Positions 8,885 through 17,197 of a stretch of DNA of 64,000 nt are shown piece after piece. Below the pieces are notes generated by a model. It did not search any database. It saw nothing but the letters and a program-made list of their open reading frames with translations, and was not told the origin of the DNA. The position numbers were made by a program, and so were the translations under genes. Origin of the DNA: Halovenus salina (GTDB lineage Archaea > Halobacteriota > Halobacteria > Halobacteriales > Haloarculaceae); assembly GCF_026410925.1 (NCBI RefSeq), contig NZ_CP112972.1, forward strand, positions 2,356,001-2,420,000, in the 5' to 3' direction. Position 1 is the stretch's first letter, and each line of letters opens with the position of its first letter.

Positions 8885-10312
8885 TTACTCGGCCAATGGC
8901 AGGCGAACCGAGAACACCGCACCATGCGGGTCATTATCCTCGATATCGACGGTTCCGCCGTACTGCGTGACAAGCGTGTAGACCAGATAGAGGCCGATGC
9001 CCGTGCTCGGGCTGTCGAGCCCTTTCTCGCCTTTCCCGAACACGGTTTCTTTCTGTGAGTCCGGGATGCCAGGGCCGTTGTCCGCGACCTGTACGACAAC
9101 GTCGTCGTCGCGTTGCTCAGCGGTGAGCTCGACTATTGGCGTGTCGTTGTCGTTGTGCTGGACCGCGTTGGTCAGGAGGTTCCTGAACACTGACCCGAGC
9201 ATCTCGTTTGCCAACACCTCGACGTCTGGAATCTCTCCGCGGAGGTGGAACTCCGCCTCCGGAAACGACTCGCGACGAAGAGCCAGCTCGGTTTCGAGCA
9301 CCTCTGCCAGCGCGACCGGTTTGCGTTCGAGGTCGCCGTCGCTGGTCAACATCTCGACGTAGTCACGGGCAATCTCGGTGAGTTCGACGACGTGTTCGCC
9401 GCTCGCGAGAATCTTGTCCAGGTGTTCTCGGCCAGCCTCGTCGACGTGGTCTTCGACCAGCTGGCCCCACGCGAGGATGACACTCATGTCGTTGCGGATG
9501 TCGTGTCTGACCATCCGGTTCAACAGCTCCAGTTCGGTGTTGACCTCTTCGAGCGCTTCCTCGTAGCTTTTTCGCTCGGTCACGTCTCTGACCATCGCAA
9601 GAGATGCGTCGTTGCCCTCATACTGTATCTTGGCGACGCTGAGTTCGACGACACGGTGGTTCCCGTCGCTCGTGAGGACGCGAATCTCGTAGCGAGACGG
9701 AGGCACTTCTGCCTCGGAGTCGAATCGCTTTTGGTACCGCTTTTCGACCAGGTCTCGGTCTTCGGGTGCGACGACCCGCAGGAACGACCTGTCGAGGAGT
9801 TCGTGCTCGTCGTAGCCCGACAGCCGCTCGAACTGTGCGTTGGCAAAGACGATATGGCCGTCCTGGATGATGGCGATTCCGTCGTTGCTCTGTTCGACGA
9901 GCGTGGAGTACTTTCGGCGTTCCTCTTCGAGTTCGCGCTCGTGTGCCTTCCGCTCGCTGATATCTCGGGTGTTGATAACGTACCCATCTAACTCCGTGCC
10001 AGTCCGGTTGACCAGCGTCGACTCCATCCAGGTCCATGACTCGGTGCCGTGGTCGAACCGGTACTCTGCCGCTCCGGTCGTCCCGCTCGGTGAGTTGACG
10101 ACCTCCTCGAAGGTCTCTCGTACCCTCGGCCTGTCCGCTGGGTGGACGTACTCGAAGACGTTCTCGCCGACGAGTGCCTCCGGCTCGTAACCGATGACAC
10201 GCTCTGCGGACTCACTCTTGAACTGGATGACGCCGGCCTCGTCGACGAGCGTGATGCCGTCTGTCGAGTGTTCGACGAGCGCCTGGTACTTTCTGACAGA
10301 ATCAATATTCAT
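8885..10312 (-). CDS. PAS-PAS sensor histidine kinase
   Basis: 475 residues and no membrane segment, so probably cytoplasmic. PAS 1 is at about 10-125 (VEHSTDGITLVDEAGVIQFK), PAS 2 at about 135-250 (LVEQSNDGIAIIQDGHIVFA), then a HisKA-like helix with the phosphoacceptor His in LNRMVRHDIRNDMSVI. The HATPase_c domain shows the N box NLLTNAVQHND, G1 VADNGPGIP and G2 STGIGLYLV. It autophosphorylates and signals to an unlinked receiver; no response regulator lies beside it. Signal unknown. Confidence 0.88.
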   Translation of the reverse strand: MNIDSVRKYQALVEHSTDGITLVDEAGVIQFKSESAERVIGYEPEALVGENVFEYVHPADRPRVRETFEEVVNSPSGTTGAAEYRFDHGTESWTWMESTLVNRTGTELDGYVINTRDISERKAHERELEEERRKYSTLVEQSNDGIAIIQDGHIVFANAQFERLSGYDEHELLDRSFLRVVAPEDRDLVEKRYQKRFDSEAEVPPSRYEIRVLTSDGNHRVVELSVAKIQYEGNDASLAMVRDVTERKSYEEALEEVNTELELLNRMVRHDIRNDMSVILAWGQLVEDHVDEAGREHLDKILASGEHVVELTEIARDYVEMLTSDGDLERKPVALAEVLETELALRRESFPEAEFHLRGEIPDVEVLANEMLGSVFRNLLTNAVQHNDNDTPIVELTAEQRDDDVVVQVADNGPGIPDSQKETVFGKGEKGLDSPSTGIGLYLVYTLVTQYGGTVDIEDNDPHGAVFSVRLPLAE

Positions 10313-10387
10313 CGGCGTTCCCTCTGAATCTCCGTACGCTCTCTTTGTGCGCTGTCGGAATATATCCCCGGCCTAACTGCGCCGGTG

Positions 10388-11071
10388 TTACCATCTCTCG
10401 CCCGAGGCGAGGTCGGTGTCGCTGTCGAGTTTCGAGGAGGGACAGATATCTTCGAGGACACACGCCTCGCAGTTGGGGTTGCGGGCCGAGCAAACCGCCC
10501 GGCCGTGGCTGATGAACAGGTGGGTGCACTGCTGCCACTCCGACTCGGGCACTATCTCCATCAGCTCGCGCTCGATTGCCTCTGGGGTGGACTGTTCAGT
10601 CAGCCCAAGCCGTCGGCTCTGGCGTTTGACGTGTGTGTCGACGACAACGCCCTCGACCACGTCGTGGCCGTGCTGGAGAACAACGTTTGCAGTCTTTCGA
10701 CCCACTCCCGATAGGTCCGTCAGCGCCGACATGGTGTCCGGGACCTCGCCGTCGTGTTCCTCGACAATCTGCTCGCAGGTGTCGCGGATGTAGCTGGCCT
10801 TGTTGTTATAGTAGGTAATCGAGTTGATGTCCTCGGCGAGTTCCTCCTGGTCGGCGGCCGCGTACGCCTCGGGACCGTCGTACTTCTCGAAGAGGTCGGC
10901 GGTCACGCTGTTGACGCGCTCGTCGGTACACTGTGCAGAGAGGATGACCGCTATCAGTAGTTCGAGACGATTCGAAAACCGCAGCGAGATTGTCGACTCC
11001 GGATACTCGTCGTGGAGTCGGTCGACTACCTCGACTGTCTGTTCTTCGGTCGAGGACAACATCGTGCCCAT
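10388..11071 (-). CDS. nth: Endonuclease III
   Basis: A DNA glycosylase/AP lyase for oxidised pyrimidines in base excision repair. The helix-hairpin-helix with catalytic Lys is LSGVGRKTANVVL, the catalytic Asp is in VVVDTHVKRQSRRLGL, and the C-terminal 4Fe-4S ligands follow Cx6CxxCx5C in CSARNPNCEACVLEDIC. Length 227 residues matches the family. ATG 11071 (MGTMLSSTEEQ) is preferred; an in-frame codon at 11113 would add 14 residues. Confidence 0.92.
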   Translation of the reverse strand: MGTMLSSTEEQTVEVVDRLHDEYPESTISLRFSNRLELLIAVILSAQCTDERVNSVTADLFEKYDGPEAYAAADQEELAEDINSITYYNNKASYIRDTCEQIVEEHDGEVPDTMSALTDLSGVGRKTANVVLQHGHDVVEGVVVDTHVKRQSRRLGLTEQSTPEAIERELMEIVPESEWQQCTHLFISHGRAVCSARNPNCEACVLEDICPSSKLDSDTDLASGERW

Positions 11072-11221
11072 ACCATCGGTCGGTCCGGCGGCTCCTTGAG
11101 CCCACCGCCTCATCGTGATTATTGCGAGGCGTTGCCGCCACAGTGTCGCTTGTTCTCTCCATCAGGCCCTAAACAAACCGATTTCGTCAATCAGGTCTGC
11201 AAATCACCGCAAGAATCACTA

Positions 11222-11983
11222 TCACGCGAAAGGGTCTTCGAGCCAGGCTTCGACAAGCTCGACGAAGATGGCGGCGAATGGGTTTTCGCTGGTCCAGAAG
11301 GCAATTTCCTGTGTCATCTCGTCTGCCGACGCCGACTGCGTGCTCACCAGAACAGTGTCGCCGTCAGCGACCAATACCCGCCCGGCGTCGACGTTCATGT
11401 CTCGGTGGTCGGGGACGTTGTACGTCCTATAGCCGTCGGTCTCGGGCACCGCATCGAGCACCGACTGATTCGAGCTGCTGACGACGACATCGACTCCTCG
11501 CGCAACGGCATCATCGAGCGCAGCGAGCACCTCGCCGTCGAGTGCGTCGACCTCGGTAGCGGCATAGAGGAGTTGGTCTCCGGTGCTTTCGATTACCTCG
11601 ACGGTTCGTGAGATAATTGCATCCCGGGAGTTGACGAGCCAGATCGACTCGCTACGCTCCTCTCCCTCGTGGGTGTTCTGGACGCGTTCAAGGTAGTTGA
11701 ACGTCTCAGTTCCGGTCTCGGCGAGTTGGTCGAGCAACAGCCGCCGCGCCTGTTCGAGCCGGACCGGCCGGTAGGCCGTCGGCGTCGACTGCTGGGTCTC
11801 GACGAGTCCACGCTCTTCGAGCCCCTCGGACGCGCCGTAGACCTGTGACCGCGGCACGTCGACAACCGAGCTTATCTCGCTTGCTGTTCCCGTCCCGAGT
11901 TTCTGGAGGGCGATGAACACCCGGGCCTCGTAGGTCGTCAACCCGAGCTGCTTCAGCCCCGATATCGCTTCGTTCTCGTCCAT
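11222..11983 (-). CDS. TrmB-family transcriptional regulator
   Basis: 253 residues. The N-terminal winged helix (LKQLGLTTYEARVFIALQKL, then TASEISSVVDVPRSQVYGAS) is the classic TrmB start. A central coiled helix is followed by a phospholipase-D-like effector domain (ESIWLVNSRDAIISRTVEVI, LYAATEVDALDGEVLAALDD). Family members sense sugars or other metabolites and control metabolic genes. The 249-bp region upstream is shared with the divergent SPFH gene. Confidence 0.82.
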   Translation of the reverse strand: MDENEAISGLKQLGLTTYEARVFIALQKLGTGTASEISSVVDVPRSQVYGASEGLEERGLVETQQSTPTAYRPVRLEQARRLLLDQLAETGTETFNYLERVQNTHEGEERSESIWLVNSRDAIISRTVEVIESTGDQLLYAATEVDALDGEVLAALDDAVARGVDVVVSSSNQSVLDAVPETDGYRTYNVPDHRDMNVDAGRVLVADGDTVLVSTQSASADEMTQEIAFWTSENPFAAIFVELVEAWLEDPFA

Positions 11984-12232
11984 TGTCTCTTGTGTCGGTT
12001 ATCGCTTGTCAGCACGTTCGGTATGGCTTCAAACGCCTCTGTGTTTGTACCTTACTACTAACGTCTTTTGTCGTTTTCGAAGCAATGTCGCTTCTACTGT
12101 GGCGTACTCGTAACCTTCAAAAATATTTCTGTACATTTCTATGAAGTTTTTTGTCACCTCTACTTAGTTTACAATGATACACTGAAACGACGACCAACAC
12201 TTTAGTGTAGCGGTACCCAAGTTCAGAGTGTT

Positions 12233-13360
12233 ATGGTAACACAAGCAGCGTTGGCAACAGGGTCAGCGGGGGGCCTGATTGCCGCGATACTGTTCATCCT
12301 CGTGGTCGTCACTGCCTACAAGAGTGTCGTCATCGTTCGCGCCTACGAGAAGCGAGCGTACACCCGGTTCGGGAAGTACCAGGGACTGCTCGAACCCGGT
12401 CCGAACATCGTCCTGCCGTTCGTGACGAAGACGTACACGTTCGACATGCGGACCCAGACGCTGGACGTGCCACGACAGGAAGCAATCACGCGGGACAACT
12501 CGCCGGTGACCGCCGACGCAGTCGTCTACATCAAGGTGATGGATGCGAAAAAGGCCTTCCTCGAAGTGGACGACTACAAGCGTGCGGTGTCCAACCTCGC
12601 ACAAACGACGCTGCGTGCCGTCCTGGGTGACATGGAGCTTGACGATACGCTGAACAAGCGCCAGGAAATTAACGCGAAAATCCGGACAGAACTGGACGAG
12701 CCGACCGACGAGTGGGGGATTCGCGTCGAATCGGTCGAGGTCCGCGAGGTCAACCCCTCGAAGGATGTCCAGCAGGCCATGGAGAAGCAGACCTCCGCGG
12801 AGCGTCGCCGCCGTGCGATGATTCTGGAAGCCCAGGGTGAACGCCGCAGCGCCATCGAGGAGGCCCAGGGTGACAAGCAGAGCCAGATTATCCGCGCGCA
12901 GGGTGAGAAACAGAGCCAGATTCTGGAGGCCCAGGGTGACTCCATCTCGACGGTCCTCCGCGCCAAGGCAGCGGATTCGATGGGTGAGCGGGCGATTATC
13001 GACAAGGGAATGGAGACGCTCGAAGGTATCGGCCAGGGCGAGTCGAACACGTTCGTCCTGCCACAGGAACTCACCTCGCTGGTCTCACGCTACGGCCGTC
13101 ACCTCCAGGGCAGCGACGTCAAGGAGAACGGCCACGTTCTCGAAGGGCTTGATTTCGACGACGAGACCCGTGAGATGCTCGGTCTTGACGACATCCAAGA
13201 GATTCTCGGCGAACTTGAAGACGAGGAGGAAATCGTCGACATCGAAGGGATGGAAGAGGAAGCACAGGCGGTCAAAGCCGGCGAGACGAGCGCAGACATC
13301 AAAGACCCCGACGAGATTATCGACGACGGAGCCGACCCCGAGGTCGGCGACAACGCGTAA
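12233..13360 (+). CDS. SPFH/band 7 (stomatin-prohibitin) membrane protein
   Basis: 375 residues. One N-terminal transmembrane helix (AGGLIAAILFILVVVTAYKS) precedes the band 7 domain (AYTRFGKYQGLLEPGPNIVL, QTLDVPRQEAITRDNSPVTA). A long repetitive coiled coil of ILEAQGERRSAIEEAQGDKQ type follows, then an acidic tail. Such proteins form cage-like oligomers at the membrane and stabilise membrane proteins or proteases. Expected partners such as NfeD are not adjacent. Start ATG 12233. Confidence 0.88.
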   Translation: MVTQAALATGSAGGLIAAILFILVVVTAYKSVVIVRAYEKRAYTRFGKYQGLLEPGPNIVLPFVTKTYTFDMRTQTLDVPRQEAITRDNSPVTADAVVYIKVMDAKKAFLEVDDYKRAVSNLAQTTLRAVLGDMELDDTLNKRQEINAKIRTELDEPTDEWGIRVESVEVREVNPSKDVQQAMEKQTSAERRRRAMILEAQGERRSAIEEAQGDKQSQIIRAQGEKQSQILEAQGDSISTVLRAKAADSMGERAIIDKGMETLEGIGQGESNTFVLPQELTSLVSRYGRHLQGSDVKENGHVLEGLDFDDETREMLGLDDIQEILGELEDEEEIVDIEGMEEEAQAVKAGETSADIKDPDEIIDDGADPEVGDNA

Positions 13361-13419
13361 TCGACCGCGGCTGTTTTACCGAGCGAAGCGATTATACGTC
13401 TACCCAACGTTGCTCCGAT

Positions 13420-14040
13420 ATGGCCCGAGACAGGAGTGTCGACCAGTCGAAACGGGCGACACTCCGTCGGTTCGCTGCCCTGGGTGCAGCCAGCCCACTC
13501 GTCGGTCTGGCAAGCGCCGACGAGACTGACAGCGACGCGCCGGACGCCCTCACAGGCTATCTGAGCACGACCCCTGGCGCACACTTTTCGAAGATCCGCG
13601 ACGACCTCCAGCTCGGAACCGGTGAGACCCAGCATCATCTCCGGGGACTCGAGGAGGAAGATGTCGTCGAAAGCCGGAAAGACGGCGACTACCGACGGTA
13701 TTTCCCGGCGGGACAGTTCTCGGAGTTCGAGCAGGTGGTCCTGGGTCACCTGCGTCGGGAGACCCAGCGAGGCATCCTCGTCACGCTGCTCGAAGACCCC
13801 GGCGCGTCTGCAGGTGATATCGCCGCCACGCTCGACGTATCCAGGCCAACCGTGAGCAAACACGCGGCTCGGCTCGAAGAAGACGGGCTGCTCTCGCGTA
13901 CGGACGGCTACAGCGTCACAGAACCCGAACAGGTCATGGTGTTGCTCGTGCGATACGCCGACTCCTTTGGCGAGGACGCCGCGGCGCTGGCGTCGATTGC
14001 GCCGGCGTTGCTCGATTACGCCCCCGACGCTACGTCGTGA
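13420..14040 (+). CDS. Two-wing HTH regulator with a signal-like N-terminus
   Basis: 206 residues. Residues 12-32 (RATLRRFAALGAASPLVGLA) look like a twin-arginine or secretion signal, which is odd for a DNA-binding protein. Two winged-helix units follow: GAHFSKIRDDLQLGTGETQHHLRGLEEE and GASAGDIAATLDVSRPTVSK (second recognition helix). A helical tail ends the protein. It may be a membrane-anchored regulator, or the hydrophobic stretch may simply be a helix. It ends in an 11-bp convergent overlap with the next gene. Confidence 0.7.
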   Translation: MARDRSVDQSKRATLRRFAALGAASPLVGLASADETDSDAPDALTGYLSTTPGAHFSKIRDDLQLGTGETQHHLRGLEEEDVVESRKDGDYRRYFPAGQFSEFEQVVLGHLRRETQRGILVTLLEDPGASAGDIAATLDVSRPTVSKHAARLEEDGLLSRTDGYSVTEPEQVMVLLVRYADSFGEDAAALASIAPALLDYAPDATS

Positions 14041-14278
14041 CCATCCATGTCGTACTGGAGGAGTAACCCCACTTCTCGACAGAGACCTCGAACTCGCCCT
14101 GTTCGATGGCCTTCATATTCGTCCCGACCTCTTTGGCAGACATTTCGAGGTCGTCGGCGATGAGTCTGGACTTGAAGTAGGTCTGTTCGTCGGCGTGCTC
14201 TCGCAGGTAGCCAAGGATACGCTGTTGTTTCTCCGAGAGGGTCATAGCTCCCGTCGCGGTCTCGGCCGTCGTGCTCAT
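14030..14278 (-). CDS. Small wHTH-like protein (DUF7123 type)
   Basis: 82 residues, MSTTAETATGAMTLSEKQQR onward, with a compact helical core (ILGYLREHADEQTYFKSRLI, DDLEMSAKEVGTNMKAIEQG) and a beta wing ending SSSTTWMVTT. The pattern fits the haloarchaeal DUF7123 family as I recall it. Probably a small DNA-binding protein. Start ATG 14278. Confidence 0.72.
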   Translation of the reverse strand: MSTTAETATGAMTLSEKQQRILGYLREHADEQTYFKSRLIADDLEMSAKEVGTNMKAIEQGEFEVSVEKWGYSSSTTWMVTT

Positions 14279-14452
14279 ACAATACATTCGGTCCCGTTCA
14301 CGTATAGCCGGTTTGGTACGAAGAGTTAACACCGCGTTGTGGTGTGGTTTTCGGGAGAGAACGACGCGAGAGGTGTTTCGGGTGACAGCCTGTCTGACTC
14401 ATTGCCGGGCTGGCCGACGTTCCTGGTACGGCACCGAAACAGCAACGCCAGC

Positions 14453-14833
14453 TTACTCCGGGATTGCTTCTCCGACCGCGAAGTTCGATTTGACCTCGGT
14501 TATTTCGACTTTGACCCGCTCACCGACTTCGGTGTCGGGAACGATGATGACGTATCCTCGCTCGACGCGGGCGATACCGTCGCCCTGTTTGCCGAGGTCT
14601 TCGATTTCGACATAGCGAATCTCGCTGGGCTCGACCGGCGGCTGGGGTGCGTCGGAGACCTCGGCCTCGGTCGTTGTCTCGGTCTCGGGAGCGATGAGCG
14701 CGATTCGGTAGGTCTCGCCGGCCGACACCGCACCGGTTTCGACCTCTCGGCGAGGTACTTCGATGCGGTAGCTGTCGCCGTCGTCCAATACATCGGCGCT
14801 GTACAGACAGAGGAGTTCGTCTGATATCTCCAC
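14453..14833 (-). CDS. TRAM-domain protein
   Basis: 126 residues from GTG 14833. The C-terminal 60 residues are a TRAM OB-fold (LGKQGDGIARVERGYVIIVP, VGERVKVEITEVKSNFAVGE), an RNA-binding domain found in tRNA-modifying enzymes and as free-standing archaeal proteins. The N-terminal half (LLCLYSADVLDDGDSYRIEV) has no known motif. In archaea free TRAM proteins behave like RNA chaperones. A longer start at 14878 is possible. Confidence 0.78.
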   Translation of the reverse strand: MEISDELLCLYSADVLDDGDSYRIEVPRREVETGAVSAGETYRIALIAPETETTTEAEVSDAPQPPVEPSEIRYVEIEDLGKQGDGIARVERGYVIIVPDTEVGERVKVEITEVKSNFAVGEAIPE

Positions 14834-14935
14834 AGGTACTCGAACCTCCGTATGTACTCTGGCAACTGCTACCCTCAAAGTAGTTGTTATCTGCCACCCC
14901 GGTAGCCCGTGTTCGGTGTCTGCCCGCGACAGGCC

Positions 14936-15580
14936 TCAGTACGGCTGTCCGTCGGCGTCTTTGGGCCCCTCCGAATCGTAGACGACGACTCCGTCGGTCT
15001 CGACTGGCTCGTAGTTGTCTCTGACCCCAATCGCCTCCTCCAGTTCCCGCACGGCTCGTTCTTTGAGCGCGGCGGCCAGCTCTTCGGCGTCAGCCCGCGA
15101 GATGTCTCGTCCCAGTCCCTCACACTCGTGTGCCCGAACCATCCCCTCGCTGTCGACGGCCTCGCCGAGGGGTTGGGATGTGCCCCCAAGCGCGACACTG
15201 AACGGGTAGGTCTGACAGATAAGCGGCCGATCCTCGTGGACGGTACACCGCGCGGCCGCGTCGTCGTAGAAGGTACAGTCGCCACAGCCGTCGGTCTGGA
15301 GCGCCCACTCGAAGGTCTCGCCGCCGTCCTCGGTGAGGCCGTACGGCATCGGACGTGCCACGTCCCGCCAGTCGTACTCGTCCTGTTCCTGTAACTCGCG
15401 CACCTCGTCGGGAAAGGCCGTTGCGGTGTGCTCTTCGTCGGATGCTGTGTCGCCACAGTCGGCGGCCTTACAACAGGCCCCGCAGTGGGTACACTCGAAG
15501 CCGATTGACTCGATTGCGTCCGCGAGGTGCTCGACCGACAGCGAACGGGCGCGGTCGAGTTCTGTCTCCAGGCTCTCCAC
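14936..15580 (-). CDS. YkgJ-family cysteine cluster protein
   Basis: 214 residues with the YkgJ Fe-S or zinc cluster pattern: CTHCGACC near residue 30, GCGDCTFYD, RCTVHEDRPLICQTYPFSVA. The family is widespread and poorly understood; the cysteines bind a metal cluster. Upstream of TRAM in the same direction with about 100 bp between them. Start ATG 15580. Confidence 0.82.
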   Translation of the reverse strand: MESLETELDRARSLSVEHLADAIESIGFECTHCGACCKAADCGDTASDEEHTATAFPDEVRELQEQDEYDWRDVARPMPYGLTEDGGETFEWALQTDGCGDCTFYDDAAARCTVHEDRPLICQTYPFSVALGGTSQPLGEAVDSEGMVRAHECEGLGRDISRADAEELAAALKERAVRELEEAIGVRDNYEPVETDGVVVYDSEGPKDADGQPY

Positions 15581-15622
15581 ATGTGAGTCTTCGTCGGTGG
15601 CCTCAAAAGCGCGTCGGGCCAG

Positions 15623-15886
15623 TTACTCGAAGATGTCGCTCTCGGCTTCGAGGTCTGCGAGCTCCTCGGCGACAGTACTCGCTTCGGCAGGGTCGAGTGC
15701 TACCTCGATTTCGTTGCCGCTGCCGTCTTCACAGGTAATTTTCACCCGCTCGTCGCCGAACTCCCGGACCTCGACGGAGTCGACGTCGTAGAGTTTCGCG
15801 GTCGCGGACTTGTTCGAGGCACCGACGTGTTTGAGCGCCCCGTCTTTCAACTCGAAGATGAACCGGTCTACGTCGAGCGTGAACAT
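15623..15886 (-). CDS. Small conserved haloarchaeal protein
   Basis: 87 residues, MFTLDVDRFIFELKDGALKH onward, beta-rich and acidic, ending LADLEAESDIFE. No motif recognised. ATG 15886 chosen over an upstream codon at 15946 because the added residues are Cys/Arg-rich and out of character. Confidence 0.65.
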   Translation of the reverse strand: MFTLDVDRFIFELKDGALKHVGASNKSATAKLYDVDSVEVREFGDERVKITCEDGSGNEIEVALDPAEASTVAEELADLEAESDIFE

Positions 15887-15929
15887 AGCCGATACTCTGC
15901 CCCCCAGCCTGATAAGCACACACGACCGC

Positions 15930-16747
15930 TCACAGCAGAACGACACCAGCCAGGGCCAAGACGACGGCGAGAGCGAGCCCGTACTTCGCCGCCGTCCAAC
16001 GCAGCATCCGGGTCAGCCCGTCTTTCCCTCTGTCTGAGATGAAAAGCGGCGTCTCGTCGGTGCCGATGACCGTCGGGCGGCCGTCTTGCATCCGAACTTC
16101 GCCGTGGACAAACAGCGACTTACCGACCGGAACGCCCCGCGCATCGATGAAAAACTCGTCCATGTGGATGTCGTCTCGGTACAGGTCTACGACGTCGGTC
16201 AGCGTATCGACCGCGACCTCGCCGACCGTCGAGCGAAGGCAGATGAACCGGGAGTCGAAGAGATACCGCGTCACGAGTGCCGGGAGCGAGAGGTTCCCGC
16301 GGGGATTGCCCACTTCCAGCCCCGATAAGGTCGGAGCATCGTACCGCTCTCGGAGCCAGTCGAGGTTGACGTACAGCCGCTGTCGGTCACTCTTGACGCC
16401 GAACTGTCCGGATTCGACACCAGAGGCAAACGGCTTCCGTCGCTGGCGGAACTCGTTGCGTGCCGTGTCGTAGGTGTACGCTCCCGAGCTGAGAAAGCCG
16501 GCCTGCCAGACGTACGCGCCCACATCGCCGGCGTCGGGAAACAGCCGGTCGGCCGCTGTTGCCGGCTCCTCGACGAACGTCTGCCCCCGACAGCAACCGC
16601 TTCGCCGTCGCCGATGGTCGGGCTTTCTGTCGGCGAGACACCCCACAGCGCGGTGAGCGCCCACAACACCCTCGCGAGTCTGGAGGCCAATAGCACGCCG
16701 ATGGCGGCGAGCAATCCGCCGATGACGAATGCGTCGACGCTACTCAC
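15930..16747 (-). pseudogene. Two-TM GIDE/E3-ligase-like membrane protein, frameshifted
   Basis: From GTG 16747 one frame encodes a membrane helix (AFVIGGLLAAIGVLLASRLA) and SPTIGDGEAVAVGG. The matching continuation (GQTFVEEPATAADRLFPDAG to a C-terminal helix GLALAVVLALAGVVLL) is in another frame. The break falls in a run of five C at 16583-16587 (plus strand); six would join the frames as VAVGGQTFVEE. The arrangement TM, soluble domain, TM resembles GIDE-type proteins. Either a real frameshift or a homopolymer sequencing error. Confidence 0.7.
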
Positions 16748-16878
16748 GCTGTGTGATTCTGACGCTATCGTCAAATTACTGTCTTTTCGACCGCGCCGCT
16801 TGGCTCGTGGTTGCTGTCGGGACGGGCGGCCGCCGTCTCGGTGAACGGCTTTATTATCGTTCCCTCGTATTTACAAAT

Positions 16879-17037
16879 ATGCCCATCATGTCGAGCGACG
16901 ACTTCACCGTCCACGACGACGATTGCGATGAAGTCGGGGATGGGATGCCCATCTCGGACCTGCCCGACGAGGTCACGTCGATAGACGATCTTGAGTGTCA
17001 GTGTTGGAACGAATACGACGAAATTGCTGAAATCTAG
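16879..17037 (+). CDS. Small acidic protein with a CxC pair
   Basis: 52 residues, 17 of them Asp or Glu, with DDDCDEVGDG and DLECQCWNEYDEI. ATG 16879, with a second ATG three codons on. Upstream there is an AT-rich stretch (ATTATCGTTCCCTCG, ATTTACAAAT) suited to a promoter for a leaderless transcript. No family recognised. Confidence 0.6.
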   Translation: MPIMSSDDFTVHDDDCDEVGDGMPISDLPDEVTSIDDLECQCWNEYDEIAEI

Positions 17038-17197
17038 GCGACGAACCTACGACCGAGAGCCACCACTCTTTAGCCCCGAGCACTGTCTGTCCGTCCACAT
17101 GGCGTTTCTTCTGATCTGTCAAAAACTGCCGTACGTAACCGTCTATGTCAAAAAATAATCCAGGAAAAGTTACTTTGAAGACCGGAATATATGTGTG

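Noticed and set aside
956..15580. Many long antisense frames over GC-rich genes
   Set aside because: They mirror well-supported genes on the other strand, lack family motifs and have Arg/Ser-rich composition.
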